The notes under the pieces: generated by a model
What the model saw: only the letters and a program-made list of their open reading frames with translations
What the model was told of the DNA's origin: nothing
Databases searched by the model: none
Assembly (NCBI RefSeq): GCF_026012015.1
Contig: NZ_BRXR01000001.1
Location: 1,396,001-1,460,000, forward strand
DNA: 64,000 nt
From: Clostridium omnivorum
GTDB lineage: Bacteria; Bacillota; Clostridia; Clostridiales; Clostridiaceae
Direction: 5' to 3'
In this document: piece by piece, positions 21,616 to 28,820 of the stretch
Layout of the letters: the number at the start of each line of letters is the position of its first letter
Position numbering within the stretch: the first letter of the stretch is position 1
Program-made: the position numbers and the translations under genes

Positions 21616-22089
21616 TTAGACTTTATTCTCCTTCTTACCTTGAGGTAAATGATATTTTTCTTTAAAAAAGTTATTGAGCTTTTCAAGTGCTTTTACAAGC
21701 ACCTGCTCTTCTTCCTCTGTAATATCCTCAATTGTAGCCTTTATCATATCCATATGAAACTTGTTATGAATTCTATAAGCAAGCTTTCCTCTTTTGTTAA
21801 GCTGAATTAGAACTACTCTTCTGTCTTCTTCAGCTCTTCTTCTTTCAACATAACCCTTCTTTACAAGATTATTAATTGCTATAGTGAGAGTACCTACTGT
21901 TATATCTAAATCTGCGGCAACCTCAGACATAGTTCTTGCTGAGTACATGCCAATGGCTTCAATTGTATGTATTTCGGTAATTGATAAATCACTAAATTCT
22001 CCTTCACTTAAAGCCTTTTGTTCAATTGATATTAGATCATTAAAATTTTCTACTAATAGTTCATTTAGAATATTAAAAGTTTTATCCAT
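21616..22089 (-). CDS. fabT: FabT, MarR-family repressor of fatty-acid synthesis
   Basis: 157-aa winged-helix protein. The family is known to bind TTTGA-type palindromes and to use long-chain acyl-ACP as co-repressor. The MarR DNA-binding region spans about 55-100, with the wing near RRAEEDRR. It is first in the fab operon, 13 nt before fabH, and tandem operators sit on its own promoter, so autorepression is very likely. No fabM precedes it, unlike the streptococcal arrangement. Confidence 0.93.
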   Translation of the reverse strand: MDKTFNILNELLVENFNDLISIEQKALSEGEFSDLSITEIHTIEAIGMYSARTMSEVAADLDITVGTLTIAINNLVKKGYVERRRAEEDRRVVLIQLNKRGKLAYRIHNKFHMDMIKATIEDITEEEEQVLVKALEKLNNFFKEKYHLPQGKKENKV

Positions 22090-22151
22090 ACGTATTGTAT
22101 AAACCTCCTCTCACTATGTAATAATATATTTGTGGAAAACAATTAACTATT

Positions 22152-22208
22152 TTTGACCATCAAATATTTTGATAATCAAAGTATATAAAAAAAATAAACC
22201 GCTGTCAA
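22152..22208 (-). promoter_or_regulatory. fabT operon promoter with tandem FabT operators
   Basis: Minus strand: -35 TTGACA (22203-22208), 17-bp spacer, -10 TATACT (22180-22185). Box 1 (22168-22180) abuts the -10 and box 2 (22152-22164) follows after 3 nt. Both are TTTGA-N3-TCAAA palindromes, 16 bp centre to centre. They cover the expected transcription start, so binding should block initiation. Confidence 0.88.
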
Positions 22209-22277
22209 TATACTTTCCATAAATTTCATAATTGTATATTGTTACACAGCGATTCATAATTAAAGCATATAAATAAT

Positions 22278-23513
22278 TTAAAGCTTGCTAATTTCTCTTC
22301 TAATCCAGTCCAATACAGTTACAACTGTTCTATTTCTTACCTTTTGTCTATCTCCACTAAGATTTAACTTTTTAACTTCCACTTTTCCTCTAATATAAAG
22401 TCCAACATAAACTAAACCTACAGGCTTATCTTCTGTTCCTCCTCCTGGTCCAGCTATTCCAGTTACAGAAACACCTATGTCCGTCCCTGCGGCTTTTGCT
22501 ATGCCTTCTGCCATTTCTCTTGCTGTTTCCTCACTCACTGCACCAAAGCTATCCAGAGTTTCTTCTTTTACGCCTAGGTATTTCATTTTAGCTTCATTGC
22601 TGTAGGTTACAACACCTTCAAGATAGGATGCAGATATTCCAGGATAATTAATAAGCCTACCAGATAGCATCCCTCCCGTACAGGATTCTGCAGTAGAAAT
22701 TGTAAGTTTTTTATTCACTAAAAGTTCGCCTACTACATCTTCAAGTGTAGTTTCACCTACTGCATATATATCCTCACCCAATATATTTCTTATTTCTCTT
22801 TCCATAGGTTCAATAAGCCTTTTTGCTTCTACCATATTTTCAGCCTTAGCAGTAATTCTTAAAGTAACCTCGCCTTCTTTAGCATAAGGAGCTACAGTAG
22901 GATTACTTTGATTATCAATTATATGGGCAATTTTTTCTACCATGTGCCCTTCACCAATACCACATATCCTTAACACTTTAGATACTAGAATACTATCTTG
23001 GTATTTTTCAAGATAGGGTACTACATAATTTTCGAACATAGGCTTCATTTCTCTTGGTGGTCCAGGTAAAAGCACTAAAATCTTATCGCCTTCCTTAAGA
23101 ATACATCCTGGTGCAGTACCATTTGGGTTAGGTAAAACAACCGAACCTTCTGGCATATAAGCTTGTTTTTTATTATTTTCACTAACTTCTCTGCCTTGTT
23201 TTTCAAAATACTGTGTTAACATAAGATATGATTCTTCGTGTAAAATAAGTTTTCGATTAAAATACGCCGCAGCTGTTTCCTTTGTAAGGTCATCCTTTGT
23301 AGGCCCAAGTCCTCCAGTTGCTATAATAAGTTCCACCCTGCTAAATCCAAGTGCAAGGGAATCTTTAAGTCTGGCTGAATTGTCCCCTACTGCGGAATGA
23401 TAATAAACACCAATTCCTAAATCTGCTAGCCTTCTTGCTATGTACTGAGCATTGGTATTTACAATATCGCCCATTAATACTTCTGTCCCTACTGCCATTA
23501 TTTCAGCTTTCAT
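22278..23513 (-). CDS. cinA: CinA-family protein (competence/damage-inducible; NMN amidohydrolase domain)
   Basis: 411-aa two-domain protein. The N-terminal molybdopterin-binding/COG1058 domain (about 1-170) has GGLGPTKDD, and the C-terminal CinA/PncC nicotinamide-nucleotide deamidase domain (about 255-411) has STAESCTGG and GIAGPGGG. In relatives these recycle NMN and clean up ADP-ribose-type metabolites. The start is the ATG at 23513, about 4 nt after GGAGAGTGAT. The GTG three codons earlier lies inside that ribosome site. Confidence 0.93.
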   Translation of the reverse strand: MKAEIMAVGTEVLMGDIVNTNAQYIARRLADLGIGVYYHSAVGDNSARLKDSLALGFSRVELIIATGGLGPTKDDLTKETAAAYFNRKLILHEESYLMLTQYFEKQGREVSENNKKQAYMPEGSVVLPNPNGTAPGCILKEGDKILVLLPGPPREMKPMFENYVVPYLEKYQDSILVSKVLRICGIGEGHMVEKIAHIIDNQSNPTVAPYAKEGEVTLRITAKAENMVEAKRLIEPMEREIRNILGEDIYAVGETTLEDVVGELLVNKKLTISTAESCTGGMLSGRLINYPGISASYLEGVVTYSNEAKMKYLGVKEETLDSFGAVSEETAREMAEGIAKAAGTDIGVSVTGIAGPGGGTEDKPVGLVYVGLYIRGKVEVKKLNLSGDRQKVRNRTVVTVLDWIRREISKL

Positions 23514-23574
23514 TAGTATCACTCTCCAATTATTTAAAAATCTGCTACTCTTATTTTATCACTAATTTAGATTG

Positions 23575-24909
23575 TTATCTCTTCTCTGCCTTAATATGAT
23601 TATTATATGCATCAATATGGGTCAGCTTAATAGTACCATCCTGTTTAAAATCAAGGATTACAGTTTCATCTACAAATTTAGTTCTAAATTTTATTTTATC
23701 CATGGCTACGTCTGTAGCTACCATTTCGTATTTATAAAGAACATCATACCTTTTAGGTATAGTTAGATAAATCTTACCTTCTTCTATGGATAAACTTAAT
23801 TGAACATCACTGCATGAATTAAAATCTCCAGTTATAACATTTTTAAGGCTAGTTGGTACTTCCTTCGCTTCATATCTCTTAGAATTATCTACCTTCTCCC
23901 CAAAAACAATCTTAGCTATATCATCGCTAATTTTTTCTATAGGCGTCAAGTTAAAATTACTAAGCACAATGATTGCCAGGTCATCCTCCACATATCTGCT
24001 AAAAAAACTTACATAACCATTTACATCACCAAAATGATACATTTTTTTCTTTTGTATACTATTAAAACATTGCAGCTCACAGAACCAGTCAAAACCACAA
24101 GCTCCATTACATATATTAAACATCTTGTCCAATTGTTTTTTACTGACTAACTTTTCTGTATACAGGGCTTTATGCCAAATATACAAATCTTCCACAGTAG
24201 AATACAACCCATAGGTACCTTTTGCTATGCTCATATCAATAAAATCAGCATGCTTAAGATTTTTCCATATAGTGTAACCTTCAGCATAATTTTTAATTAT
24301 TGCTTTTCCATCATCGCACCCAGTATTCTCCATGCCTAAGGGTTCAAAAATATTATGCTTTAAGAATTCTTCATAGGAAGTAATGCTTACCTTTTCAATT
24401 AAGTATGCTAAAATAGTATAATTTGAGTTTGAGTATTCGAATTTTGTGCCTGGCTCAAAATTTAAAGGTAGATTCTTAAATAAATTTATAGTTGATTCAA
24501 GAGTTGTAGGAAGTCTCATTGTCTTAGTCCAATATTGAGGATCACAAACAAAATCCTTAATCCCACTTGTATGGTTTAATAACTGTTGTATAGTTATTTT
24601 GCTGCCACTAGGAAAGTCCACTATATATTTACTTAATGAATCAGTTAAAGATATCTTGCCCTGCTCCTCTAATTGCAGCACAGCCATGGCAGTAAATGCT
24701 TTTGTTAAAGATCCAATTTTAAATTTAGTGCATCTGGTGTTTTTCACGTCATACTGATGACAAGCATACCCATAGCCCTGATTTATTAACTTTTCACCTT
24801 TATAACCCACCAATATTGAGCCACTAAAATATCCATTTACAGCTAGTTCATCCATGTATGTACTTACCAAGTCTTTAAGTTTACAGCAATTGTAAACTGA
24901 ATCCCCCAT
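23575..24909 (-). CDS. Serine hydrolase, beta-lactamase/DD-peptidase superfamily (class C-like)
   Basis: 444-aa protein with the S-x-x-K active site in GSLTKAFTA (about residue 65), YSNSNYT as the Y-x-N motif, and HFGDVNGY as an HxG-type third motif. No signal peptide is evident, so it may act in the cytoplasm as an esterase or peptidase rather than a beta-lactamase. The C-terminal ~100 residues form a beta-rich extension. The start is placed at ATG 24909, because GTGAGGT precedes it, whereas the ATG at 24933 is crowded against the upstream stop. It is co-directional with the pentapeptide protein, 26 nt downstream. Confidence 0.78.
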   Translation of the reverse strand: MGDSVYNCCKLKDLVSTYMDELAVNGYFSGSILVGYKGEKLINQGYGYACHQYDVKNTRCTKFKIGSLTKAFTAMAVLQLEEQGKISLTDSLSKYIVDFPSGSKITIQQLLNHTSGIKDFVCDPQYWTKTMRLPTTLESTINLFKNLPLNFEPGTKFEYSNSNYTILAYLIEKVSITSYEEFLKHNIFEPLGMENTGCDDGKAIIKNYAEGYTIWKNLKHADFIDMSIAKGTYGLYSTVEDLYIWHKALYTEKLVSKKQLDKMFNICNGACGFDWFCELQCFNSIQKKKMYHFGDVNGYVSFFSRYVEDDLAIIVLSNFNLTPIEKISDDIAKIVFGEKVDNSKRYEAKEVPTSLKNVITGDFNSCSDVQLSLSIEEGKIYLTIPKRYDVLYKYEMVATDVAMDKIKFRTKFVDETVILDFKQDGTIKLTHIDAYNNHIKAEKR

Positions 24910-24935
24910 TTTAATTACCTCACTTTTTTCCATAC

Positions 24936-25592
24936 CTAATAAACAACTACGAGTCCCATAAGCTTTGCCAAAGAAGCTGCTTGAAAAGCTGATACTACTG
25001 CTCCATTCAAATCCTCAATTCTTACGCCCATTCCTTCTATATCGCAAGTAGTAAAATCCATTCCACCAAGCTTAGTTCCTGACATTTGCCCTTGAATCAA
25101 GCTGCACTTATCAAAGTTGACTTTTATAAAATTACATTTTTGAAAGTCTGAACCTTTAAGCTCACATTCCTCAAAACTTACCTGTTTGCAATCAGAAAAT
25201 CTAAAAAATGAAAACTGTCCATTACATTCTTTAAAACTAACATTTCTAAGTGTGGTCTCACTCATATTTATACCTACAAGTTTGCAGTTTACAAACTCTG
25301 CCCTATGAATAACAGCTTCACTGAGACAAGCGTTTGATAAATCACAGTTTTCAAATCTAACATCAGTGATTTCTATCTTATTAAATTCAGAATCTCTTAA
25401 CACAGCATTTCTAAAAAGCATTTGATTAATACTTAAATTATCCACTTCAGCATTATTATGACAAAAATCTCTCACAATGCCTTGCGATATCTCCCCCTCT
25501 TCGTTTTTATATATATTTAATAGATCTATTTCTTTTAAATCATAAGGTAATTTAGGTTTTTCAACTTTAATTTTATTTATAGTATCTTTCAT
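24936..25592 (-). CDS. Pentapeptide-repeat protein
   Basis: 218-aa protein whose residues ~40-190 are a run of A(D/N)LxX-type pentapeptides (for example FRNAV, FENCD, FVNCK), predicting a right-handed quadrilateral beta-helix. Some relatives mimic DNA and protect gyrase (Qnr/MfpA), but nothing here proves that. The ribosome site GAGGGAT precedes the ATG. It is followed by the serine hydrolase gene. Function unknown. Confidence 0.8.
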   Translation of the reverse strand: MKDTINKIKVEKPKLPYDLKEIDLLNIYKNEEGEISQGIVRDFCHNNAEVDNLSINQMLFRNAVLRDSEFNKIEITDVRFENCDLSNACLSEAVIHRAEFVNCKLVGINMSETTLRNVSFKECNGQFSFFRFSDCKQVSFEECELKGSDFQKCNFIKVNFDKCSLIQGQMSGTKLGGMDFTTCDIEGMGVRIEDLNGAVVSAFQAASLAKLMGLVVVY

Positions 25593-25826
25593 CCATTCAT
25601 CCCTCGTTTAATAATACATTTTATTTATAACATTAATTCTATCACAAAACTTTTATTTTATGTCAACATTTTGTAAATATTTAACAATTTGTTTCTATAC
25701 TGCTGTTTTTTGCTTAAAAATTAATATAGTAAAAGTTATTATTGAATTTATAAAATGTATACTATTTCAATTGGTAATAGATAATATTACCAGCATATTA
25801 AAAACTAAAATGGTTAACATAATATC
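25593..25826. other. AT-rich intergenic stretch without recognised gene
   Basis: No credible ORF on either strand. Short AT-rich dyads occur (for example GGTAAT/ATTACC near 25775-25795). Possible promoter-like hexamers for the downstream structured region are too weak to call. Confidence 0.4.
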
Positions 25827-26206
25827 AGAGAACAGATAAAGATTAAGCCAAAGCTTGTATGTATTCTTGTTGAATATATATGGGTGGGTCTAGATTGTAT
25901 GTACCTTAGTAATAATTTATATACAATCAGATAGATTCTATATAGTTAGGAAAAGTGTTATTATGGTCGGATTTGAAAATCTTATCATAATAATACTCCA
26001 ACTTATTATATAGGGTTCAGCTAACATCATATAAGGTGTTGTAGTGATGTTATATAGCCGTGAGGTTATATAGGGTTGTGTAAATATTTTATATGGTGGA
26101 ACGAACCATTATTATAAGTAATGATTTGTTTATATATAGTCGAAAGATTATATATATATGATAAATTATTTATAATAGTGCTAGTTATATCTTTTATCTG
26201 TTCTTT
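25827..26206 (+). ncRNA. Candidate large structured non-coding RNA (about 380 nt)
   Basis: No ORF, but strong nested base pairing. A closing helix pairs 25827-25843 with 26189-26206 (about 17 bp, one bulged T, one G-U). Inside are a stem at 25893-25903/25918-25928 (11 bp), a hairpin at 25954-25967/25984-25997 (14 bp) capped by GATT-TGAA-AATC, a stem 26022-26029/26045-26052 (8 bp), a stem 26101-26111/26119-26129 (11 bp, one mismatch), and an 11-bp hairpin 26131-26141/26146-26156 with a GAAA tetraloop. A 12-nt repeat, TTATATAGGGTT, occurs at 26006 and 26066. The GNRA loop favours the plus strand. No known RNA family was recognised; AT-richness makes chance pairing a concern. Confidence 0.55.
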
Positions 26207-26261
26207 TATATTTTTCTCATGGCTGCTCTTTACTGCCAGCATCAATATCCATTTAATACAC

Positions 26262-26319
26262 TTGACATTTTAAACATATTTCTTTAAAATTTTGATTATC
26301 AAACTATTTGATTTTCAAA
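26262..26319 (+). promoter_or_regulatory. Promoter of the FabK-like gene with tandem FabT operators
   Basis: -35 TTGACA (26262-26267), 17-bp spacer, -10 TAAAAT (26285-26290). Box 1 TTTGATTATCAAA (26291-26303) follows immediately, then 3 nt, then box 2 TTTGATTTTCAAA (26307-26319). The layout is the same as the fabT promoter, box for box. Confidence 0.87.
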
Positions 26320-26347
26320 TAAATATTAAAGAAAGCAGGCGAAAATA

Positions 26348-27445
26348 TTGAAGTTACCTGAATTAACTATTGGTAATATAAAAGCATTAGTTCCAATTAT
26401 CCAAGGCGGAATGGGTATTGGGGTTTCACTCCATAAGTTAGCTGCTGCTGTAGCTGCTGAAGGAGGTATAGGTATAATATCTGGTGCTCAACCTGGGTTT
26501 GCTGAACCTGATTTTATAAAAAATACTTTAGGAGCTAATCTCAGAGCATTAAAAAATGAAATAAGATTGGCAAAAGAAAAATGTAAAAATGGTATAATCG
26601 GAGTTAACCTTATGGTTGCTACAAATGGTTATGCAGAGTATGTTAAAGCCGCTATAGAAGCAAAAGCTGATTTAATAATATCCGGGGCTGGACTTCCTTT
26701 AGAGCTTCCAAAATTAACTCAAGGAAGTGATATAAAAATAGCACCTATAGTATCCTCTGCAAAAGCAATTTCAGTAATTTGCAAGATGTGGGAAAAAAGG
26801 TACAATGCTACTCCAGACATGGTTATTGTAGAAGGCCCAGAAGCTGGTGGACACTTAGGCTTTTCTAAAAATGATGAGCTGCTTAATAAACCTTCTGCTC
26901 TAGAACAAATTGTAGTTGAGGTAAAACAGGCGCTTAATACCTTCGAAAATAAATATAATAAAAGTATACCAGTAATTGCTGCAGGAGGCATTTTTGACGG
27001 AAAAGATATTGCAAAGTTTTTAAGTCTTGGTGCAAGTGGTGTGCAAATGGCTACGAGATTTGTTGCTACTGAAGAATGTGATGCTGATGAAAATTATAAA
27101 AAAGCTTATGTAGAAGCTAAAAAAGAAGATATTCAGATTGTAGTAAGCCCTGTAGGAATGCCTGGAAGAGCTATTAGAAATAAATTTATAGAAAAAGTAG
27201 AGGGTGGCTCTCAAAAAGTAAAGTGTCTTTATAACTGCTTAAAGCCTTGTGACCCTAAGAGTACACCTTATTGCATCTCCGAAGCTTTAATTAATGCTAG
27301 GGAAGGTAATGTAGATGATGGATTAATCTTCTGTGGAAGTAACGTGTACAGAATTGATAAAATAGTTCCAGTTAAGGAATTAATTCATGAACTAGTTACT
27401 GAAGCTGAATTAAACTATAGAGGAATTGATAGTATATCAATATAA
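26348..27445 (+). CDS. FabK/nitronate-monooxygenase superfamily flavoprotein, UfaA-like candidate
   Basis: 365-aa FMN TIM-barrel protein, usually auto-annotated as nitronate monooxygenase. QGGMGIG (about 19-25) and EGPEAGGHLG (His 169) match the flavin/catalytic signatures of FabK. It differs by a longer barrel insert and a Cys-rich segment near 285-310 (four Cys within ~20 residues). Translation appears to start at TTG 26348; the AGG-containing site upstream is weak. The promoter carries two FabT boxes arranged as at fabT, so it belongs to the fatty-acid regulon. The gonococcal superfamily member UfaA is known to be needed for anaerobic unsaturated fatty-acid synthesis in organisms without fabA. 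With no fabA or fabM here, that role is the best hypothesis; a second enoyl reductase is the alternative. Confidence 0.82.
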   Translation: MKLPELTIGNIKALVPIIQGGMGIGVSLHKLAAAVAAEGGIGIISGAQPGFAEPDFIKNTLGANLRALKNEIRLAKEKCKNGIIGVNLMVATNGYAEYVKAAIEAKADLIISGAGLPLELPKLTQGSDIKIAPIVSSAKAISVICKMWEKRYNATPDMVIVEGPEAGGHLGFSKNDELLNKPSALEQIVVEVKQALNTFENKYNKSIPVIAAGGIFDGKDIAKFLSLGASGVQMATRFVATEECDADENYKKAYVEAKKEDIQIVVSPVGMPGRAIRNKFIEKVEGGSQKVKCLYNCLKPCDPKSTPYCISEALINAREGNVDDGLIFCGSNVYRIDKIVPVKELIHELVTEAELNYRGIDSISI

Positions 27446-27453
27446 TTATTTCT

Positions 27454-27494
27454 AAAAGAGAGGTTTCATATAAATGTAACCTCTCTTTTAATTT
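27454..27494 (+). terminator. Terminator of the FabK-like gene
   Basis: Perfect 12-bp stem (27454-27465 with 27478-27489), 12-nt loop, then an A/T-rich tail. Confidence 0.8.
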
Positions 27495-27548
27495 GCCTTG
27501 AGTTCACGAATTTTTTACAAGTAAATACACAGTTTTACATTTAATATG

Positions 27549-27576
27549 TTGAATTCCATTTTTTATATGATATAAT
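27549..27576 (+). promoter_or_regulatory. Promoter driving the c-di-GMP riboswitch transcript
   Basis: -35 TTGAAT (27549-27554), 16-bp spacer, -10 TATAAT (27571-27576). Initiation near 27583 would leave about 38 nt before the riboswitch aptamer. Confidence 0.72.
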
Positions 27577-27620
27577 TATAATTGTATTTAATTAAACGAC
27601 AATTATAACCAGAATATCCA

Positions 27621-27711
27621 TAACTTAATAAAGGCAAACTTGTCTAAAGGCAAGGACGCAAAGCCATGGATCTAAAGGATTTACTCCCATGATTGCCAGG
27701 TTGCTAAGTTA
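27621..27711 (+). ncRNA. Cyclic di-GMP-I riboswitch aptamer (GEMM-I)
   Basis: The signature conserved stretch GGCAAAC...GGACGCAAAGCC is present. P1 pairs 27621-27627 with 27705-27711. A hairpin 27639-27644/27649-27654 with TAAA loop corresponds to the tetraloop helix. CATGG/CCATG closes the receptor-containing helix, followed by TGCCAGGTTGC. This is the GEMM-I consensus layout, which is known to bind c-di-GMP. The downstream terminator makes transcriptional control likely. Confidence 0.93.
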
Positions 27712-27721
27712 GTGCTGCTAT

Positions 27722-27757
27722 AATAGATAGCCTTTCTTAGGCTGTCTATTTTTTTAT
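27722..27757 (+). terminator. Riboswitch expression-platform terminator
   Basis: 11-bp stem with one G-U (27722-27732 with 27740-27750), 7-nt loop, then a T run. It lies 11 nt after the aptamer and 34 nt before the start codon. CTAAG at 27704-27708 in the P1 3' strand can pair with CTTAG at 27736-27740, a possible weak antiterminator that would link ligand binding to termination. Confidence 0.82.
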
Positions 27758-27790
27758 TTATGACGGCTTTAATAGACAGGAGGAAACGTA

Positions 27791-28795
27791 ATGTATAAAA
27801 ATGTACATATCATTGGGGTGGGAACTTATCATCCCAAAAGACAGTTAGATAATGAGTATTTTATTGAACACTTTAAAGAATATAAGCTTGAAAGTCATGC
27901 TGAAGCTCTTATGGACAAGCTAGGAAGAGAAACACGAACTCTTGCAGAAGAAGGTGAAACCAGTGTCACAATGGCTGTAGAGGCTGCAAAAACGGCACTT
28001 ACTAATTCAAATATCTCTTCCTCTGAGATAGATATGATCATCTCAGTATCAGATACTCCAGAATATCTGTCACCATGCTGTGCACTGTTAATTAAAAATA
28101 AGCTTATGGCTTATAATGCCTCTTCAGTATTCGATGTAAACTGTAATTGCATTGGTATGATAACAGGCATGGATATCGCCGCAAGATATTTGAAAACAGA
28201 CATGAAGTATAATAAAGTGCTGGTAGTAGGCTCACTTCTTATAAGCCCTTTGGCTAGAAAAGATGATATGGTGGCCTATGGCTGCTCCGCTGATGGCGCT
28301 GCAGCAGTTATCTTAGAAAGAAGAGAAGAATCTGAGGAAAGAGGAGTGCTTGGCTCCAGAATGTATACCGATGATTCCTATCACTGGTCTATAACAATGC
28401 CTGCTTGTGGAATGTCGAATATACCTGATGACAGTATAGATCCAGAAGATAAAAAAATGCTTTGGAAGCCCTTTGATTTTAGCTTTCTTTCTGAAAAATG
28501 GACTGAGACTATAACAAAGCTTTTAGCTGAACATAATTATAAGCCTAAAGATGTATGTCATTATCTTATGTCTCAATTTTCAAGAGCTGATTTAGAGCTG
28601 ACTGTTTCAAGACTTGGTGCCGATATGGATAAAGCTATTTTTGTAGGCACAAAATATGGCTATACAGGTTGTACAAGCCCTATAATGGCACTAGATGACA
28701 GGCTTAAACAAGAAAAATTCAATAAAGATGACTTAGTCATATTTTGTTCCGTTGCTTCAGGATACACTATAGGAGCATTACTTTACAAATGGTAA
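27791..28795 (+). CDS. KAS III-like protein with degenerate catalytic triad, riboswitch-controlled
   Basis: 334-aa thiolase-fold protein of the FabH family. The nucleophilic Cys is retained (NCNCIG, Cys 120). By alignment to the FabH encoded at 20625-21602, the triad His becomes Ser 261 (LMSQFSR in place of PHQANVR) and the Asn becomes Tyr 291 (GYTGCT in place of GNTSAA). His and Asn drive malonyl decarboxylation, so this protein may transfer or hydrolyse acyl groups, or condense without decarboxylation, rather than act as a normal KAS III. AGGAGG precedes the ATG. It lies behind a c-di-GMP-I riboswitch and is followed after 25 nt by a chemoreceptor gene. Confidence 0.85.
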   Translation: MYKNVHIIGVGTYHPKRQLDNEYFIEHFKEYKLESHAEALMDKLGRETRTLAEEGETSVTMAVEAAKTALTNSNISSSEIDMIISVSDTPEYLSPCCALLIKNKLMAYNASSVFDVNCNCIGMITGMDIAARYLKTDMKYNKVLVVGSLLISPLARKDDMVAYGCSADGAAAVILERREESEERGVLGSRMYTDDSYHWSITMPACGMSNIPDDSIDPEDKKMLWKPFDFSFLSEKWTETITKLLAEHNYKPKDVCHYLMSQFSRADLELTVSRLGADMDKAIFVGTKYGYTGCTSPIMALDDRLKQEKFNKDDLVIFCSVASGYTIGALLYKW

Positions 28796-28820
28796 TTATT
28801 TCAGAGAGGTGAAAACTATC

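Noticed and set aside
21603-21686. N-terminal extension of FabH overlapping fabT
   Set aside because: A strong ribosome site lies directly before the ATG at 21602, and the extension reads through fabT's 3' end with unnatural Lys-rich composition.
23575-24909. Genuine beta-lactamase
   Set aside because: SxxK/YxN/HxG motifs fit the wider serine-hydrolase superfamily; no signal peptide is visible and no resistance context exists.
25827-26206. CRISPR array or tandem repeat in the gap
   Set aside because: Repeated motifs are short (about 12 bp or less), differ in spacing and lack unique equal-length spacers; no cas genes are present.
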